From: Heliomarina sp018223035
Lineage (GTDB): Bacteria > Pseudomonadota > Alphaproteobacteria > Rhodobacterales > Rhodobacteraceae
Length of the DNA: 64,000 nt
Assembly (NCBI GenBank): GCA_018223035.1
Contig: JAAEZD010000001.1
Location: forward strand, 186,001-250,000
Direction of reading: 5' to 3'
Part shown: positions 43,646 to 52,531 of the stretch, piece after piece
Position numbering within the stretch: the stretch's first letter is position 1
Layout: every line of letters begins with the position of its first letter
The notes under the pieces: generated by a model
Told to the model about the DNA's origin: nothing
Database searches by the model: none
What the model saw: only the letters and a program-made list of their open reading frames with translations
Program-made: the position numbers and the translations under genes

Positions 43646-44793
43646 GCTATCTTGAGTATAACGTCAAATCGACGCCCACCGGGCTGCGCAAGATTCTGTA
43701 TCTGAACTGGCCGCTGACGCTTCTGCTGATCACCGTCGCCAGCGTCGGCTTCCTGCAACTCTACTCGGTGGCCGGCGGGTCGCTCTCGCCATGGGCCGAA
43801 CCGCAGATGAAACGTTTTGCGCTCGGCATGACCGCGATGCTTGTCGTCGCGATGGTCCCGATCTGGTTCTGGCGCAATATGTCCGTGGTCGCCTACCTGC
43901 TGTCGGTGGTGCTGCTGATCGCGGTGGAACTCGTCGGGATCGAGGGCAAGGGCGCCCAGCGATGGATCGATATCGGTTTCATGCGCCTGCAGCCCTCTGA
44001 GTTGATGAAAATCACGCTGATCATGCTGCTCGCCGCCTATTACGACTGGCTGCCCGCCCGTCGCACCTCGCATCCCTTCTGGGTGCTGGTGCCGGTGATG
44101 ATGATCCTTTTTCCAACCTACCTCGTGCTGCGTCAACCCGATCTCGGCACCTCGATCCTGCTGGTCACCGCGGGCGGCGGGCTGATGTTCCTCGCCGGTG
44201 TGCACTGGGCCTATTTCGCCGCCGTCATCGCCTCGGGCGTCGGCCTCGTCACCGCCGTTTTCGAAAGCCGCGGCACCCCCTGGCAGCTGATCAAGGACTA
44301 CCAGTACCGACGGATCGACACTTTCCTCGACCCCGCATCGGACCCGCTCGGCGCAGGCTATCACATCACGCAGTCCAAGATCGCGCTCGGTTCGGGCGGC
44401 TGGACCGGGCGCGGCTACATGCAGGGCACCCAAAGCCGGCTGAACTTCTTGCCCGAGAAACATACCGATTTCATCTTCACCACCTTGGCCGAGGAATTCG
44501 GCTTTGTCGGCGGCATCTCGCTGCTGTCGGTCTATGCGCTGATCATCCTCTTCTGCGTGGCCAGCGCGCTTGCCACCCGCGACCGCTTTTCCTCGTTGCT
44601 CACGCTGGGCGTCGCGATCACCTTCTTCCTGTTCTTCGCCGTCAACATGTCCATGGTCATGGGGCTTGCTCCCGTGGTTGGCGTGCCCCTGCCCATGGTC
44701 AGCTATGGCGGCTCCGCCATGCTGGTCCTCATGGTTGCCTTCGGCCTCGTCCAAAGCGCCCATATCCACCGTCCCCGAGGGAGATCCCGTTAA
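43642..44793 (+). CDS. rodA: Peptidoglycan glycosyltransferase RodA (SEDS family)
   Basis: A 383-residue polytopic membrane enzyme that polymerises lipid II together with PBP2. About ten membrane helices are present. SEDS motifs include WIDIGFMRLQPSELMKITLI, LRQPDLGTSILLVTAGGGLM, QSKIALGSGGWTGRGYMQGT and FLPEKHTDFIFTTLAEEFGF, with the catalytic Asp expected in the periplasmic loop. The ATG overlaps the PBP2 stop by four bases; the next gene follows after three bases. Confidence 0.95.
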   Translation: MSYLEYNVKSTPTGLRKILYLNWPLTLLLITVASVGFLQLYSVAGGSLSPWAEPQMKRFALGMTAMLVVAMVPIWFWRNMSVVAYLLSVVLLIAVELVGIEGKGAQRWIDIGFMRLQPSELMKITLIMLLAAYYDWLPARRTSHPFWVLVPVMMILFPTYLVLRQPDLGTSILLVTAGGGLMFLAGVHWAYFAAVIASGVGLVTAVFESRGTPWQLIKDYQYRRIDTFLDPASDPLGAGYHITQSKIALGSGGWTGRGYMQGTQSRLNFLPEKHTDFIFTTLAEEFGFVGGISLLSVYALIILFCVASALATRDRFSSLLTLGVAITFFLFFAVNMSMVMGLAPVVGVPLPMVSYGGSAMLVLMVAFGLVQSAHIHRPRGRSR

Positions 44794-44796
44794 AAA

Positions 44797-45729
44797 ATGC
44801 CCGTCAATATCCTCTACGCCGCCACGCCCGGTAAATGGGAAACCTACCAGCCGACCTTGAAGAAAGCCCTGCAAGCCACCGGTCTCGATTTCGACCTGCG
44901 CAATGAATTCGAACCCGAAGCCGTCGATTACATCGTCTATGCCTCCAACAGTCCGCTGCAGGACTTCACCCCCTACAAGAACCTCAAGGCCGTGCTGAAC
45001 CTCTGGGCCGGTGTCGAAGGCATCGTCGGCAATAAATCCCTCACCGTCCCGCTCGCGCGCATGGTCGACACCGGCATGACCAGCGGCATGGTCGAATGGG
45101 TCACCGGCCATACCCTGCGCCACCACCTCGGCATGGACAGGCATATCCTCGCCAAACCCGGCGAATGGCACCCGGTTGCCCCGCCGCTCGCAAAGAACCG
45201 CCGCGTCACCGTGCTGGGCCTCGGCGCGCTCGGCTCGGCCTGCGCCACAACGCTCGCGTCCCTGGGCTTCAATGTCGCAGGGTGGAGCCGGAGCGCCAAA
45301 TCCATCCCCGGCGTCACCTGCCACCACGGCCCCGAGGGCCTCAAGGAAGCCCTCGCGCATGGCGAAATCACCATCCTGCTGATGCCCAACACGCCGGAAA
45401 CCGAAAACACACTGAACGCGGACACCATTGCCATGCTGCCCCGGGGTGGCATTATCCTGAACCCCGGTCGCGGCCCGCTGATCGATGACGCCGCCCTGCT
45501 TTCGGCCCTCGATACCGGGCAGGTGGGCCACGCAACGCTCGATGTCTTCCGGGTCGAACCGTTGCCCGCCGATCACGCCTACTGGACACACCCAAAGGTC
45601 ACGGTCACCCCGCATATCGCATCGGAAACGCGGCCGGACACCGCCAGCGAAGTCATCGCGGAAAACATCCGGCGCGGCGAGGCGGGTGAACCCTTCCTGC
45701 ATCTCGTCGACCGCACCCGCGGTTACTGA
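44797..45729 (+). CDS. ghrA: Glyoxylate/hydroxypyruvate reductase A-like dehydrogenase
   Basis: A 310-residue NAD(P)-dependent 2-hydroxyacid dehydrogenase. The nucleotide motif is VTVLGLGALGSACATTLASL, and the catalytic residues are in NPGRGPLIDDAALLSALDTG (Arg), DVFRVEPLP (Glu) and VTPHIASETRPD (His). The N-terminal half with LKAVLNLWAGVEGIV fits the GhrA branch. It would reduce glyoxylate or hydroxypyruvate. It starts three bases after rodA and is last in the mre transcript, a metabolic gene in a cell-shape operon, before a clear terminator. Confidence 0.88.
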   Translation: MPVNILYAATPGKWETYQPTLKKALQATGLDFDLRNEFEPEAVDYIVYASNSPLQDFTPYKNLKAVLNLWAGVEGIVGNKSLTVPLARMVDTGMTSGMVEWVTGHTLRHHLGMDRHILAKPGEWHPVAPPLAKNRRVTVLGLGALGSACATTLASLGFNVAGWSRSAKSIPGVTCHHGPEGLKEALAHGEITILLMPNTPETENTLNADTIAMLPRGGIILNPGRGPLIDDAALLSALDTGQVGHATLDVFRVEPLPADHAYWTHPKVTVTPHIASETRPDTASEVIAENIRRGEAGEPFLHLVDRTRGY

Positions 45730-45737
45730 AACGCAAA

Positions 45738-45762
45738 AAGGCCCGGCAACACACCGGGCCTT
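45738..45762 (+). terminator. Rho-independent terminator of the mre operon
   Basis: AAGGCCCGG and CCGGGCCTT form a perfect 9-bp stem with a 7-base loop, preceded by A residues and followed by TCTCC. It stands eight bases after the ghrA stop and ahead of the convergent peptidase gene. Confidence 0.75.
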
Positions 45763-45839
45763 CTCCAAATCAAACAATCCGCCCTTCTTTGGGTCTTAAA
45801 ATATCCCCGCCGGAGGCATGCGCCAAGGGCGCATTCAAG

Positions 45840-47852
45840 TCATGCCGCCAGACCGCGCCCTTTCAAAAGTGCCTCAACACCCGGCAGCCGCCCACGGAAC
45901 GCCACGTAAAGCTCCGCCGCATCGCGCGACCCGCCGGTGGACAGGATATTCTCTTCCAGTGCCTTCGCCTGCGCCGCATCAAACGCATCGCCCGCCTCTT
46001 CAAAGGCTTCAAACGCATCAGCATCCATCACTTCCGACCACATATAGCTGTAATAGCCCGAGCTATAGCCGTCCCCCGAGAACACATGCGCGAAATGCGG
46101 CGTGGCATGGCGCATCCCGATGGCATGGGGCATGCCAAGACCGGTCAGGATCTCTTCTTGCCGCGCTATCGGATCCGCTGGTGCCGCGCCATCATGGAAC
46201 TCCAGATCGACAAGCGCCGAAGCAACATATTCCACCGTCTGGAAACCCTGATCGAAATTCGCCGCTTCCAGCACCTTGTCCAGCATCGCCTTAGGCATCG
46301 GCGCGCCGGTTTCCGCATGGGTTGCGAATTCCTGCAGCACGCTTGGCACTTCCAGCCAGTGTTCGTAAAGCTGGCTCGGCAATTCCACGAAATCCCGCGC
46401 GACCGACGTGCCCGACACCGATTCATAGGTCACGTCCGACAGCATCTGGTGCAGCGCATGACCGAATTCATGGAACAGGGTGCGCGCATCGTCATAGGAC
46501 AAAAGCGCCGGATCGCCCTTGGCGAAATTGCACACGTTGATGACAACCGGGCGCTGTTCTTCCGGGAACTTCGCCTGCGACCGCATCGCCGAACACCACG
46601 CGCCCGACCGTTTCGAGCCGCGCGCAAAATAATCCCCGATGAACACCGCGATGTGTTCCCCACCGCGCGTCACCTCCCAGGCCCGGCAATCCCGATGGTA
46701 GAGCGGCAGGTCCAGCGGCTTGAACTCCAGCCCGAACAACCGGTTGGCACAGGCAAAGGCCGCCTCGATCATCCGCTCAAGCTGCAGGTACGGTTTCAAC
46801 GCCGCTTCATCGAGGTCATGCTCGGCCTTGCGCCGCTTCTCCGCGTAGTAGCGCCAGTCCCAGGGCTCTAGCGTCCCGTTCACCCCATCCGCCCGCATCA
46901 TCGCCGTCAGCACTTCGGCATCCGCCTCGGCCTGCGCCTTTGCAGGTCCCCAGACCGCCATCAGCAGCTCGCGCACCTTGTCCGGTGTCTTCGCCATTTC
47001 GGTTTCCAACTTGTAGGCCGCGAAATTATCATAGCCGAGCAGCTTGGCCCGTTCTTCTCGAAGCGTCAGGATTTCCGCCGCAATTGCTCGGTTATCGGTC
47101 TTGCCCCCGTTCGCCCCTCGCGCGGCCCATGCGGCATAGGCTTTCTCACGCAGATCGCGACGCGGCGAGAATTGCAGGAACGGCGTGATGATAGATCGCG
47201 ACAGCGTCACGACCGGCCCCTTGGCACCCTTCTCCTCGCCCGCATTGCGCGCCGCATCCACGGCGAACTGCGGCAGACCTTCAAGATCGGCCTCGGCCAG
47301 TTCCATATACCACTCGCGCTCATCCGCCAGCAGGTTCTGGGTGAATTCCGTCCCCAGACTTGCCAGCCGGGACTTGATCTCTTTCATGCGGGCCTCTTCG
47401 GCCCCTTCAAGCGCCGCGCCGGACCGCACAAAGCCGCGATGGGTCAGCATCAGCACCCGCGCCTGCTCATCGGTAAGATCCAGATCGTCGCGTTTATCCC
47501 ACAGCTCCGCCACCCGCCGGAACAGCGCCTTGTTCGACGAAATCTCGGAAAAATGCGCCGATAGCTTGGGCGAGAATTCCCGCTGCAATTCTTCCCGCTT
47601 CGGATTGCTGTCCGCACCGGCCACGGTAAAGAACACCGACAGCACCTTGTCGAGCGCGTCGCCCGCCGCTTCCAGCGCCTCGATCGTATTGGCGAAAGTC
47701 GGCGCTGCGTCATTCCCGGCAATCGCGGCAATCTCGGCCTCGTGCGCCGCCAGCGCCTCGTCCAGCGCGGGGGCGAAATCCTCGTCCGAAATCGCATCGA
47801 ACGGGGCCAGTTCAAAGGGGGTATTCCAGTCGCTCAGAAGGGGGTTGGTCAT
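45840..47852 (-). CDS. M3 family zinc oligopeptidase (oligopeptidase A/Dcp-type)
   Basis: A 670-residue cytoplasmic metallopeptidase that degrades oligopeptides. The zinc motif HEFGH is in DDARTLFHEFGHALHQMLSD (about residues 460-470), and the third ligand lies in the downstream RDFVELPSQLYEHW. The N-terminus (PLLSDWNTPFELAPFDAISD) is typical of the family. No signal peptide is present. The family includes dipeptidyl carboxypeptidase and oligopeptidase A; I cannot separate these from sequence. It ends convergently with the ghrA terminator. Confidence 0.92.
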   Translation of the reverse strand: MTNPLLSDWNTPFELAPFDAISDEDFAPALDEALAAHEAEIAAIAGNDAAPTFANTIEALEAAGDALDKVLSVFFTVAGADSNPKREELQREFSPKLSAHFSEISSNKALFRRVAELWDKRDDLDLTDEQARVLMLTHRGFVRSGAALEGAEEARMKEIKSRLASLGTEFTQNLLADEREWYMELAEADLEGLPQFAVDAARNAGEEKGAKGPVVTLSRSIITPFLQFSPRRDLREKAYAAWAARGANGGKTDNRAIAAEILTLREERAKLLGYDNFAAYKLETEMAKTPDKVRELLMAVWGPAKAQAEADAEVLTAMMRADGVNGTLEPWDWRYYAEKRRKAEHDLDEAALKPYLQLERMIEAAFACANRLFGLEFKPLDLPLYHRDCRAWEVTRGGEHIAVFIGDYFARGSKRSGAWCSAMRSQAKFPEEQRPVVINVCNFAKGDPALLSYDDARTLFHEFGHALHQMLSDVTYESVSGTSVARDFVELPSQLYEHWLEVPSVLQEFATHAETGAPMPKAMLDKVLEAANFDQGFQTVEYVASALVDLEFHDGAAPADPIARQEEILTGLGMPHAIGMRHATPHFAHVFSGDGYSSGYYSYMWSEVMDADAFEAFEEAGDAFDAAQAKALEENILSTGGSRDAAELYVAFRGRLPGVEALLKGRGLAA

Positions 47853-47913
47853 TCAGGATCTCCTTTGGGTGCGACCTAATTACGTCCGCGACCCGGTTCA
47901 ATCTCTCGACAGG

Positions 47914-48966
47914 TTAGGCCGGTTCGGAACTTCCGCATATGGGACAATCCGCGCGCTTTTTCAGCGCGATCTTGCGGTTCTCTCCATAGAGCGCATCGTA
48001 GATCAGCATCTCGCCACGCAACACCTGCCCGGCCCCGGTGATCTGCTTGACGGTCTCCACCGCCATCATCGACCCGACAACCCCCGGCAACGGCCCCACA
48101 ACCCCAGCCTCGGCGCAGGAGGGTGCCAGCCCCGGCGCAGGTGCCTCGGGGAAAATGCACTGATAACACGGCCCGCCCGCCTTGGGATGGAACACACTCA
48201 GCTGTCCTTCCCATTGCGACAAGGCCCCGGAGATCAGCGGCTTGCCCTGAGCAACTGCCACCCGGTTCGCAAGGTATCGCGTCTCGAAATTGTCGCTGCC
48301 CTCAAGGATCACGTCATAATCGGCAAACAGGTCCGCCGCGATCCCCTCTTCCAGCCGCCGGTGATAGGGCCGCACCTCTATCGCAGGGTTCTGTGCTTTC
48401 ATCGCCGCCTCGGCCGAGAATACCTTGGGCATCCCGATATCCGAGTCACGATGGATCACCTGCCGTTGCAGGTTGGCATTTTCCACCACGTCATCGTCGA
48501 TCACGCCAATCGTGCCAACACCCGCCGCCGCCAGATACTGCAAGGCAGGCGCGCCCAGGCCCCCGGCACCGATCACCAGCACCCGCGCCTGTTTCAGACG
48601 TTTCTGCCCCGGTCCGCCAAGCTCTCGCAACACGATGTGGCGCGCGTAACGCTCAAGCTCTGTCTCGCTAAAGCTCCCCGTCACCGGCTTTACCGCATCG
48701 GGTTCATCTTGCCTTGCACGCCGTTTAAGCATCTGCACCAACCGGGCGTAACCAAGTGCAATCGCGGAGAACCCGCCAACAATCAACCAAAGCACCGGAG
48801 ACTCGCCAGTGTTTTCCCGCACTGGATGGCCATCGGGCAGGATCAGCTGCAAGGCAAGCACGGTTGCAAAGAGCACAACCAGCGTCGCTGTGCGCCATGT
48901 TCTCGGTGCCCCGACCAATTCACAGAGGCCCAATAGCACCCCGCCAAGAAGTAGAACGGACAGCAT
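47914..48966 (-). CDS. MoeB/ThiF-family adenylyltransferase with N-terminal membrane segments
   Basis: A 350-residue protein. Residues about 1-85 contain about three hydrophobic segments (LSVLLLGGVLLGLCELVG, TATLVVLFATVLALQLILP, PVLWLIVGGFSAIALGYARL), so the enzyme appears anchored to the membrane. The rest is a complete MoeB/ThiF domain: RYARHIVLRELGGPGQKRL, nucleotide loop VLVIGAGGLGAPALQYLAAA, CxxC pairs at CYQC and CPIC, and catalytic Cys in APSCAEAGVVGPLPG. It should adenylate the C-terminal glycine of a MoaD- or ThiS-type sulfur carrier. The ATG shares a base with the dut stop (TGATG). Confidence 0.88.
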   Translation of the reverse strand: MLSVLLLGGVLLGLCELVGAPRTWRTATLVVLFATVLALQLILPDGHPVRENTGESPVLWLIVGGFSAIALGYARLVQMLKRRARQDEPDAVKPVTGSFSETELERYARHIVLRELGGPGQKRLKQARVLVIGAGGLGAPALQYLAAAGVGTIGVIDDDVVENANLQRQVIHRDSDIGMPKVFSAEAAMKAQNPAIEVRPYHRRLEEGIAADLFADYDVILEGSDNFETRYLANRVAVAQGKPLISGALSQWEGQLSVFHPKAGGPCYQCIFPEAPAPGLAPSCAEAGVVGPLPGVVGSMMAVETVKQITGAGQVLRGEMLIYDALYGENRKIALKKRADCPICGSSEPA

Positions 48967-49421
48967 CAGCCGCGCCCGGTCGACCCGAAACCACCCGTTC
49001 CACGGACCGTTTCATCAAGGCTTTCGACCAGATCGAACTGCGCGACAACAACCGGCGCCACGACCATCTGCGCGATGCGATCCCCATGCGCGATGGTGAA
49101 AGGCTCCTGCCCCGCGTTCATCACGATCACCCCCAAGGGTCCGCGGTAATCGCTGTCGATGGTGCCGGGGCTGTTCGGCAGCGTAATCCCGTGTTTCAGC
49201 GCAAGACCCGAGCGTGGCCTGATCTGGATCTCATACCCCTCGGGAATCCCAACCCGTAGGCCCGTCGGTACCAGCACCCGTTCCCCCGGCGCCAGCACAA
49301 CCTCACCCCGCGTGGGAAAGTTCGCGCGCAAGTCCGCGCCCGCCGATCCGGCGGTTTCGTAGCTTGGCAAAGCGACCGTTTCATCGAAATCCGGATCGCG
49401 CGTTACCTGGATCTGAATCAA
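48966..49421 (-). CDS. dut: dUTP diphosphatase (dUTPase)
   Basis: A 151-residue homotrimeric-type dUTPase that hydrolyses dUTP to dUMP and keeps uracil out of DNA. All five motifs are seen: AGSAGADLRANF, IRPRSGLALKHGI, NSPGTIDSDYRGPLGVIVMN, the internal GDRIAQMVVAP and the C-terminal P-loop-like RGTGGFGSTGR. It is followed by the MoeB-type gene with overlapping stop and start, and coaBC ends five bases upstream of it, an arrangement (coaBC-dut) common in proteobacteria. Confidence 0.96.
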   Translation of the reverse strand: MIQIQVTRDPDFDETVALPSYETAGSAGADLRANFPTRGEVVLAPGERVLVPTGLRVGIPEGYEIQIRPRSGLALKHGITLPNSPGTIDSDYRGPLGVIVMNAGQEPFTIAHGDRIAQMVVAPVVVAQFDLVESLDETVRGTGGFGSTGRG

Positions 49422-49425
49422 TGCG

Positions 49426-50634
49426 TTATTCCTTGTCCTGAGTGCCTAGGACGTCCGCGATCCGTGCCGCCAGTCGTGTGGCGACCTCGGCCTTGCCCAG
49501 TCGCGGCCACTCCTCCGCCCCGTCGTCCGAAATCAGAATGACGGCGTTTTCGCTGCCCCCCATGATCCCGGTCGCCGGGCTTACATCATTCGCCACGATC
49601 CAGTCGCAGCCCTTTCGCGCCAGTTTCGCGGTGGCGTGCTCGACCACATCGTCGGTTTCTGCCGCAAAGCCCACCACTAGGCCGGGGCGGCCTTTGGTCA
49701 TTTTAGACACCCTCGCAAGGATGTCGGGGTTTTCGGCAAATTCCAGCGTCGGCATCCCGTCGCGGGTCTTCTTCAGCTTGCGATCCGAGGCAGATGCCAC
49801 CCTCCAGTCGGCCACCGCCGCCGCGAATACCCCCGCATCGACGGGCAGCGCCGCGTCCACCGCGTCTGACATCTGTTGCGCGGTTTCGACCCGTACCAGT
49901 TCCACCTCTTCCGGCGGCGGCACATCGGCGGGGCCGGAGACAAAAACAACCTCGGCCCCCAGCGCCACCAGCGCCCGGGCAATCGCCGTTCCCTGCGCAC
50001 CGGACGACCGGTTCGCGATATAGCGCACCGGATCAATCGGCTCGTGCGTCGGCCCCGAGGTCACCAGCACCCGCTTGCCTTTTAGCGGACCATCCGAAAG
50101 CCTTGCCTCGATAGCCGCAATGATGTCAGGGACTTCCGACATGCGGCCCAGCCCGAATTCACCGCAAGCCATGCCGCCCTCCTCCGGACCTACAACCGAA
50201 ATGCCGTCTGCTTTCAACTGCGCCAGATTGCGCTGTGTTGCTGGGTGATGCCACATGCGGACGTTCATCGCGGGCGCGATCAGAACCGGCGTATCCGTCG
50301 CCATCAGCAGCGTCGACGCCAGATCGCTCGCCAGTCCCGCGACCATCTTGGCCATCATATCTGCCGTTGCCGGTGCGACCACGACCAGATCGGCGGAGCG
50401 CGACAGCTGGATATGTCCCATCTCGGCCTCGTTCGTCAGATCGAACAGGTCCCGATAGACCTTGCGCCCGGCCAGCGCAGAAACCGAAAGCGGCGTCACG
50501 AACTCCTCGCTCGCCTTGGTCAGCACTGGCGTCACACTGGCGCCGCGATCCTGCAACCGCCTTATAAGATCGAGCGTCTTATAGGCCGCGATCCCGCCGC
50601 CGATGATAAGAAGGATATTTTTTGAGGCCAGCAT
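49426..50634 (-). CDS. coaBC: Bifunctional phosphopantothenoylcysteine decarboxylase/phosphopantothenate-cysteine ligase
   Basis: A 402-residue enzyme for two steps of coenzyme A synthesis. The N-terminal flavin decarboxylase domain shows NILLIIGGGIAAYKTLDLIR, the catalytic His in the family position, PAMNVRMWHHPATQRNLAQL and GEFGLGRM. The C-terminal ligase domain starts near residue 190 with GKRVLVTSGPTHEPIDPVRY and contains VSGPADVPPPEE and AAVADWRVASASDRKLKK. It lies in the coaBC-dut-moeB-like unit. Confidence 0.96.
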   Translation of the reverse strand: MLASKNILLIIGGGIAAYKTLDLIRRLQDRGASVTPVLTKASEEFVTPLSVSALAGRKVYRDLFDLTNEAEMGHIQLSRSADLVVVAPATADMMAKMVAGLASDLASTLLMATDTPVLIAPAMNVRMWHHPATQRNLAQLKADGISVVGPEEGGMACGEFGLGRMSEVPDIIAAIEARLSDGPLKGKRVLVTSGPTHEPIDPVRYIANRSSGAQGTAIARALVALGAEVVFVSGPADVPPPEEVELVRVETAQQMSDAVDAALPVDAGVFAAAVADWRVASASDRKLKKTRDGMPTLEFAENPDILARVSKMTKGRPGLVVGFAAETDDVVEHATAKLARKGCDWIVANDVSPATGIMGGSENAVILISDDGAEEWPRLGKAEVATRLAARIADVLGTQDKE

Positions 50635-50721
50635 GGGCGTGCCCTTTGTTCCGATCCGTCCCGACCATAAGCCTGCTACGCAGGATCTGCCATAGCGGAA
50701 TAGTTGTTACCCGACAGCACC

Positions 50722-51510
50722 TTACTTGAATTCAGCGCATGGGGCGCCGCGGTCTACGGGCTCTGCCGACAAGACCGCATCGAAATTGCCCGAGATAGTG
50801 TCGGCTTCGGCCTGTCCCAGCGACCACACATGCAGATCGGGCCGGGCCAGCGCAATCAGGCTCGGCGCGCCCCAGTCCAGCCGCGCATGGCCATTGCCGG
50901 TGATGACAGCAACCTTGCCGCCGGTCTGCATCACCGCGTCGACCGCCGCCCGAGCCAGAATCGCATCGCGCAACCGCTGGAGGTCGACCATGACTGGCAG
51001 CATGTCTTCGGGCATCGCATCGCAATGGGCGGCCATTTGCAGGGCTTCGCGCGCCTCCTGCTGATCACCGGCAAGCGGCACGGCCAGCCCGTATAGTTCC
51101 GCCCCGGCACCAAAACTCTCGGCAATGCCAGTCTCCATCGCCGCCCTCGCCCGATCGCGCGGAACCGCCGCGCCGATCACAACCGCATCGGGTGCGGCGG
51201 CAAAGATCGGGTAATACATCGCGAAATCCGGCCAACCGGACTCCGACCACCCCAGCGCCGTATCGAGATCTGCCTGAGACTGTCGATTTTCAGGGGTCAC
51301 CGCTGCGGCCTGCTCCGGCGTCAACATTTCGAACACCAGCGCATCGGGCGCGATCTGCGCCACAAGTTCGGCCTGAACCTCGTGATGGCGGGGGTTATCG
51401 TGAACCTCACCAAGAAAAACCACATCCGCCGAGGCCGAGGGATGTGGCAAAATTTCCTGCGCCTGCGCCATCCCGGCGCAGAGGAGGACCATCATCAAAA
51501 CAAATCTCAT
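50722..51510 (-). CDS. ChaN-family (haem-binding uptake/Tiki-fold) exported protein
   Basis: A 262-residue protein with a signal peptide (RFVLMMVLLCAGMAQA, then QEILPH). The mature part has the ChaN/DUF399 motifs ADVVFLGEVHDNPRHHEVQA near the start and VAVITGNGHARLDWGAPSLI in the second half. ChaN of Campylobacter binds haem as a dimer; other members are related to Tiki-type metalloproteases. There is no lipobox cysteine directly at the cleavage site, so it is probably periplasmic. It follows the sigma factor gene by 20 bases on the same strand. Confidence 0.85.
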   Translation of the reverse strand: MRFVLMMVLLCAGMAQAQEILPHPSASADVVFLGEVHDNPRHHEVQAELVAQIAPDALVFEMLTPEQAAAVTPENRQSQADLDTALGWSESGWPDFAMYYPIFAAAPDAVVIGAAVPRDRARAAMETGIAESFGAGAELYGLAVPLAGDQQEAREALQMAAHCDAMPEDMLPVMVDLQRLRDAILARAAVDAVMQTGGKVAVITGNGHARLDWGAPSLIALARPDLHVWSLGQAEADTISGNFDAVLSAEPVDRGAPCAEFK

Positions 51511-51530
51511 AACGATGGTCTTAGACCGGC

Positions 51531-52409
51531 CTAGTTGAGAAACTCAAACACTTCCTGACTTTGCGTGGACAGCGTCTTGCGCATTTTCTGGAATGCCGCT
51601 GCCTCAAGCTGGCGCACACGTTCCTTGGACAGGTGCAGCTCATCTCCAAGGCTTTCCAGCGTCCGGGACGAAGGTTTCAGCTTGCGCTCTGTCACGATAA
51701 AGCGTTCGCGATCGTTCAGCGCATTCATCGCGATCAGCAACCATTCCCGCAACTGCGCTGTGTCCAGACGATCCTCAACCGTTTCAGACGCCTGCGCACT
51801 GTCGTCTTCCAGCGCATCAATCCACTCGCGCCCATCCTCATCGGCAGACTGCACCGCGTTCAGAGAGAAATCGGACCCCGAAAGGCGTCCCTCCATCATC
51901 TCCACGTCATGAATTGGCACACCCATTTCACCTGCGATAAGTTGGTGCATCTCATGGCGCGGCAGGGTTTCGCCCCGCGCCGATGCCTCACGCTCCAGCC
52001 GCGCCTGAATACGGCGCATGTTGAAAAACAGCGATTTCTGAGAAGAGGTGGAGCCGGTGCGAACCATCGACCAGTTGCGCATCACGAAATCCTGGATAGA
52101 GGCCTTGATCCACCAGACTGCGTAGGTCGAAAACCGAACGCCGCGATCCGGGTCGAATTTCTCTGCCGCTTTCATCAGTCCCAGCCCGGCTTCCTGGATA
52201 AGATCGTTCATCGGGGCACCGTAACGACGGAACTTGGACGCCATCGAGATCGCCAGACGCATATAGGCGTTGATCAATCGGTGAAGCGCCTCTTCGTCCC
52301 GTTGGTCCCGCCAGGCATAGGCCAGCCGAAGTTCGGTTTCCGCGTCCAAAAGCTCTGCTTTCATGGCGCGGCGTGACATCGCTCTGTCGTTCGAGATATC
52401 CAACGGCAT
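51531..52409 (-). CDS. rpoH: RNA polymerase heat-shock-type sigma factor (RpoH family)
   Basis: A 292-residue group 3 sigma-70 factor. Region 2 shows AYMRLAISMASKFRRYGAPM, NDLIQEAGLGLMKAAEKFDP and FSTYAVWWIKASIQDFVMRN. The RpoH box follows (SSQKSLFFNMRRIQARLE), and region 4 ends with LSKERVRQLEAAAFQKMRKT. Rhodobacterales usually carry two RpoH proteins; this one may be the second (RpoHII, linked to oxidative and singlet oxygen stress), but sequence alone does not settle it. ATG 52409 has AGGGG nine bases upstream. It is divergent from cobU. Confidence 0.93.
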   Translation of the reverse strand: MPLDISNDRAMSRRAMKAELLDAETELRLAYAWRDQRDEEALHRLINAYMRLAISMASKFRRYGAPMNDLIQEAGLGLMKAAEKFDPDRGVRFSTYAVWWIKASIQDFVMRNWSMVRTGSTSSQKSLFFNMRRIQARLEREASARGETLPRHEMHQLIAGEMGVPIHDVEMMEGRLSGSDFSLNAVQSADEDGREWIDALEDDSAQASETVEDRLDTAQLREWLLIAMNALNDRERFIVTERKLKPSSRTLESLGDELHLSKERVRQLEAAAFQKMRKTLSTQSQEVFEFLN

Positions 52410-52531
52410 GTGAATTTTCCCCTGAAAAAATACATTTGCCCAACGAAGCAACCCCAGTGAAAGACTTGTAAGGCGGGCTTGTATTAAATACGCAGCAACC
52501 GGCGATTTGGTTTCCTCAAAGGGTTAAAAAA

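Noticed and set aside
43597..45777. A 726-codon open frame on the minus strand opposite rodA and the GhrA-like gene
   Set aside because: It lies antisense to two well-recognised genes, and its composition (His, Gly, Asp and Glu rich) is that expected from reading high-GC codons backwards.
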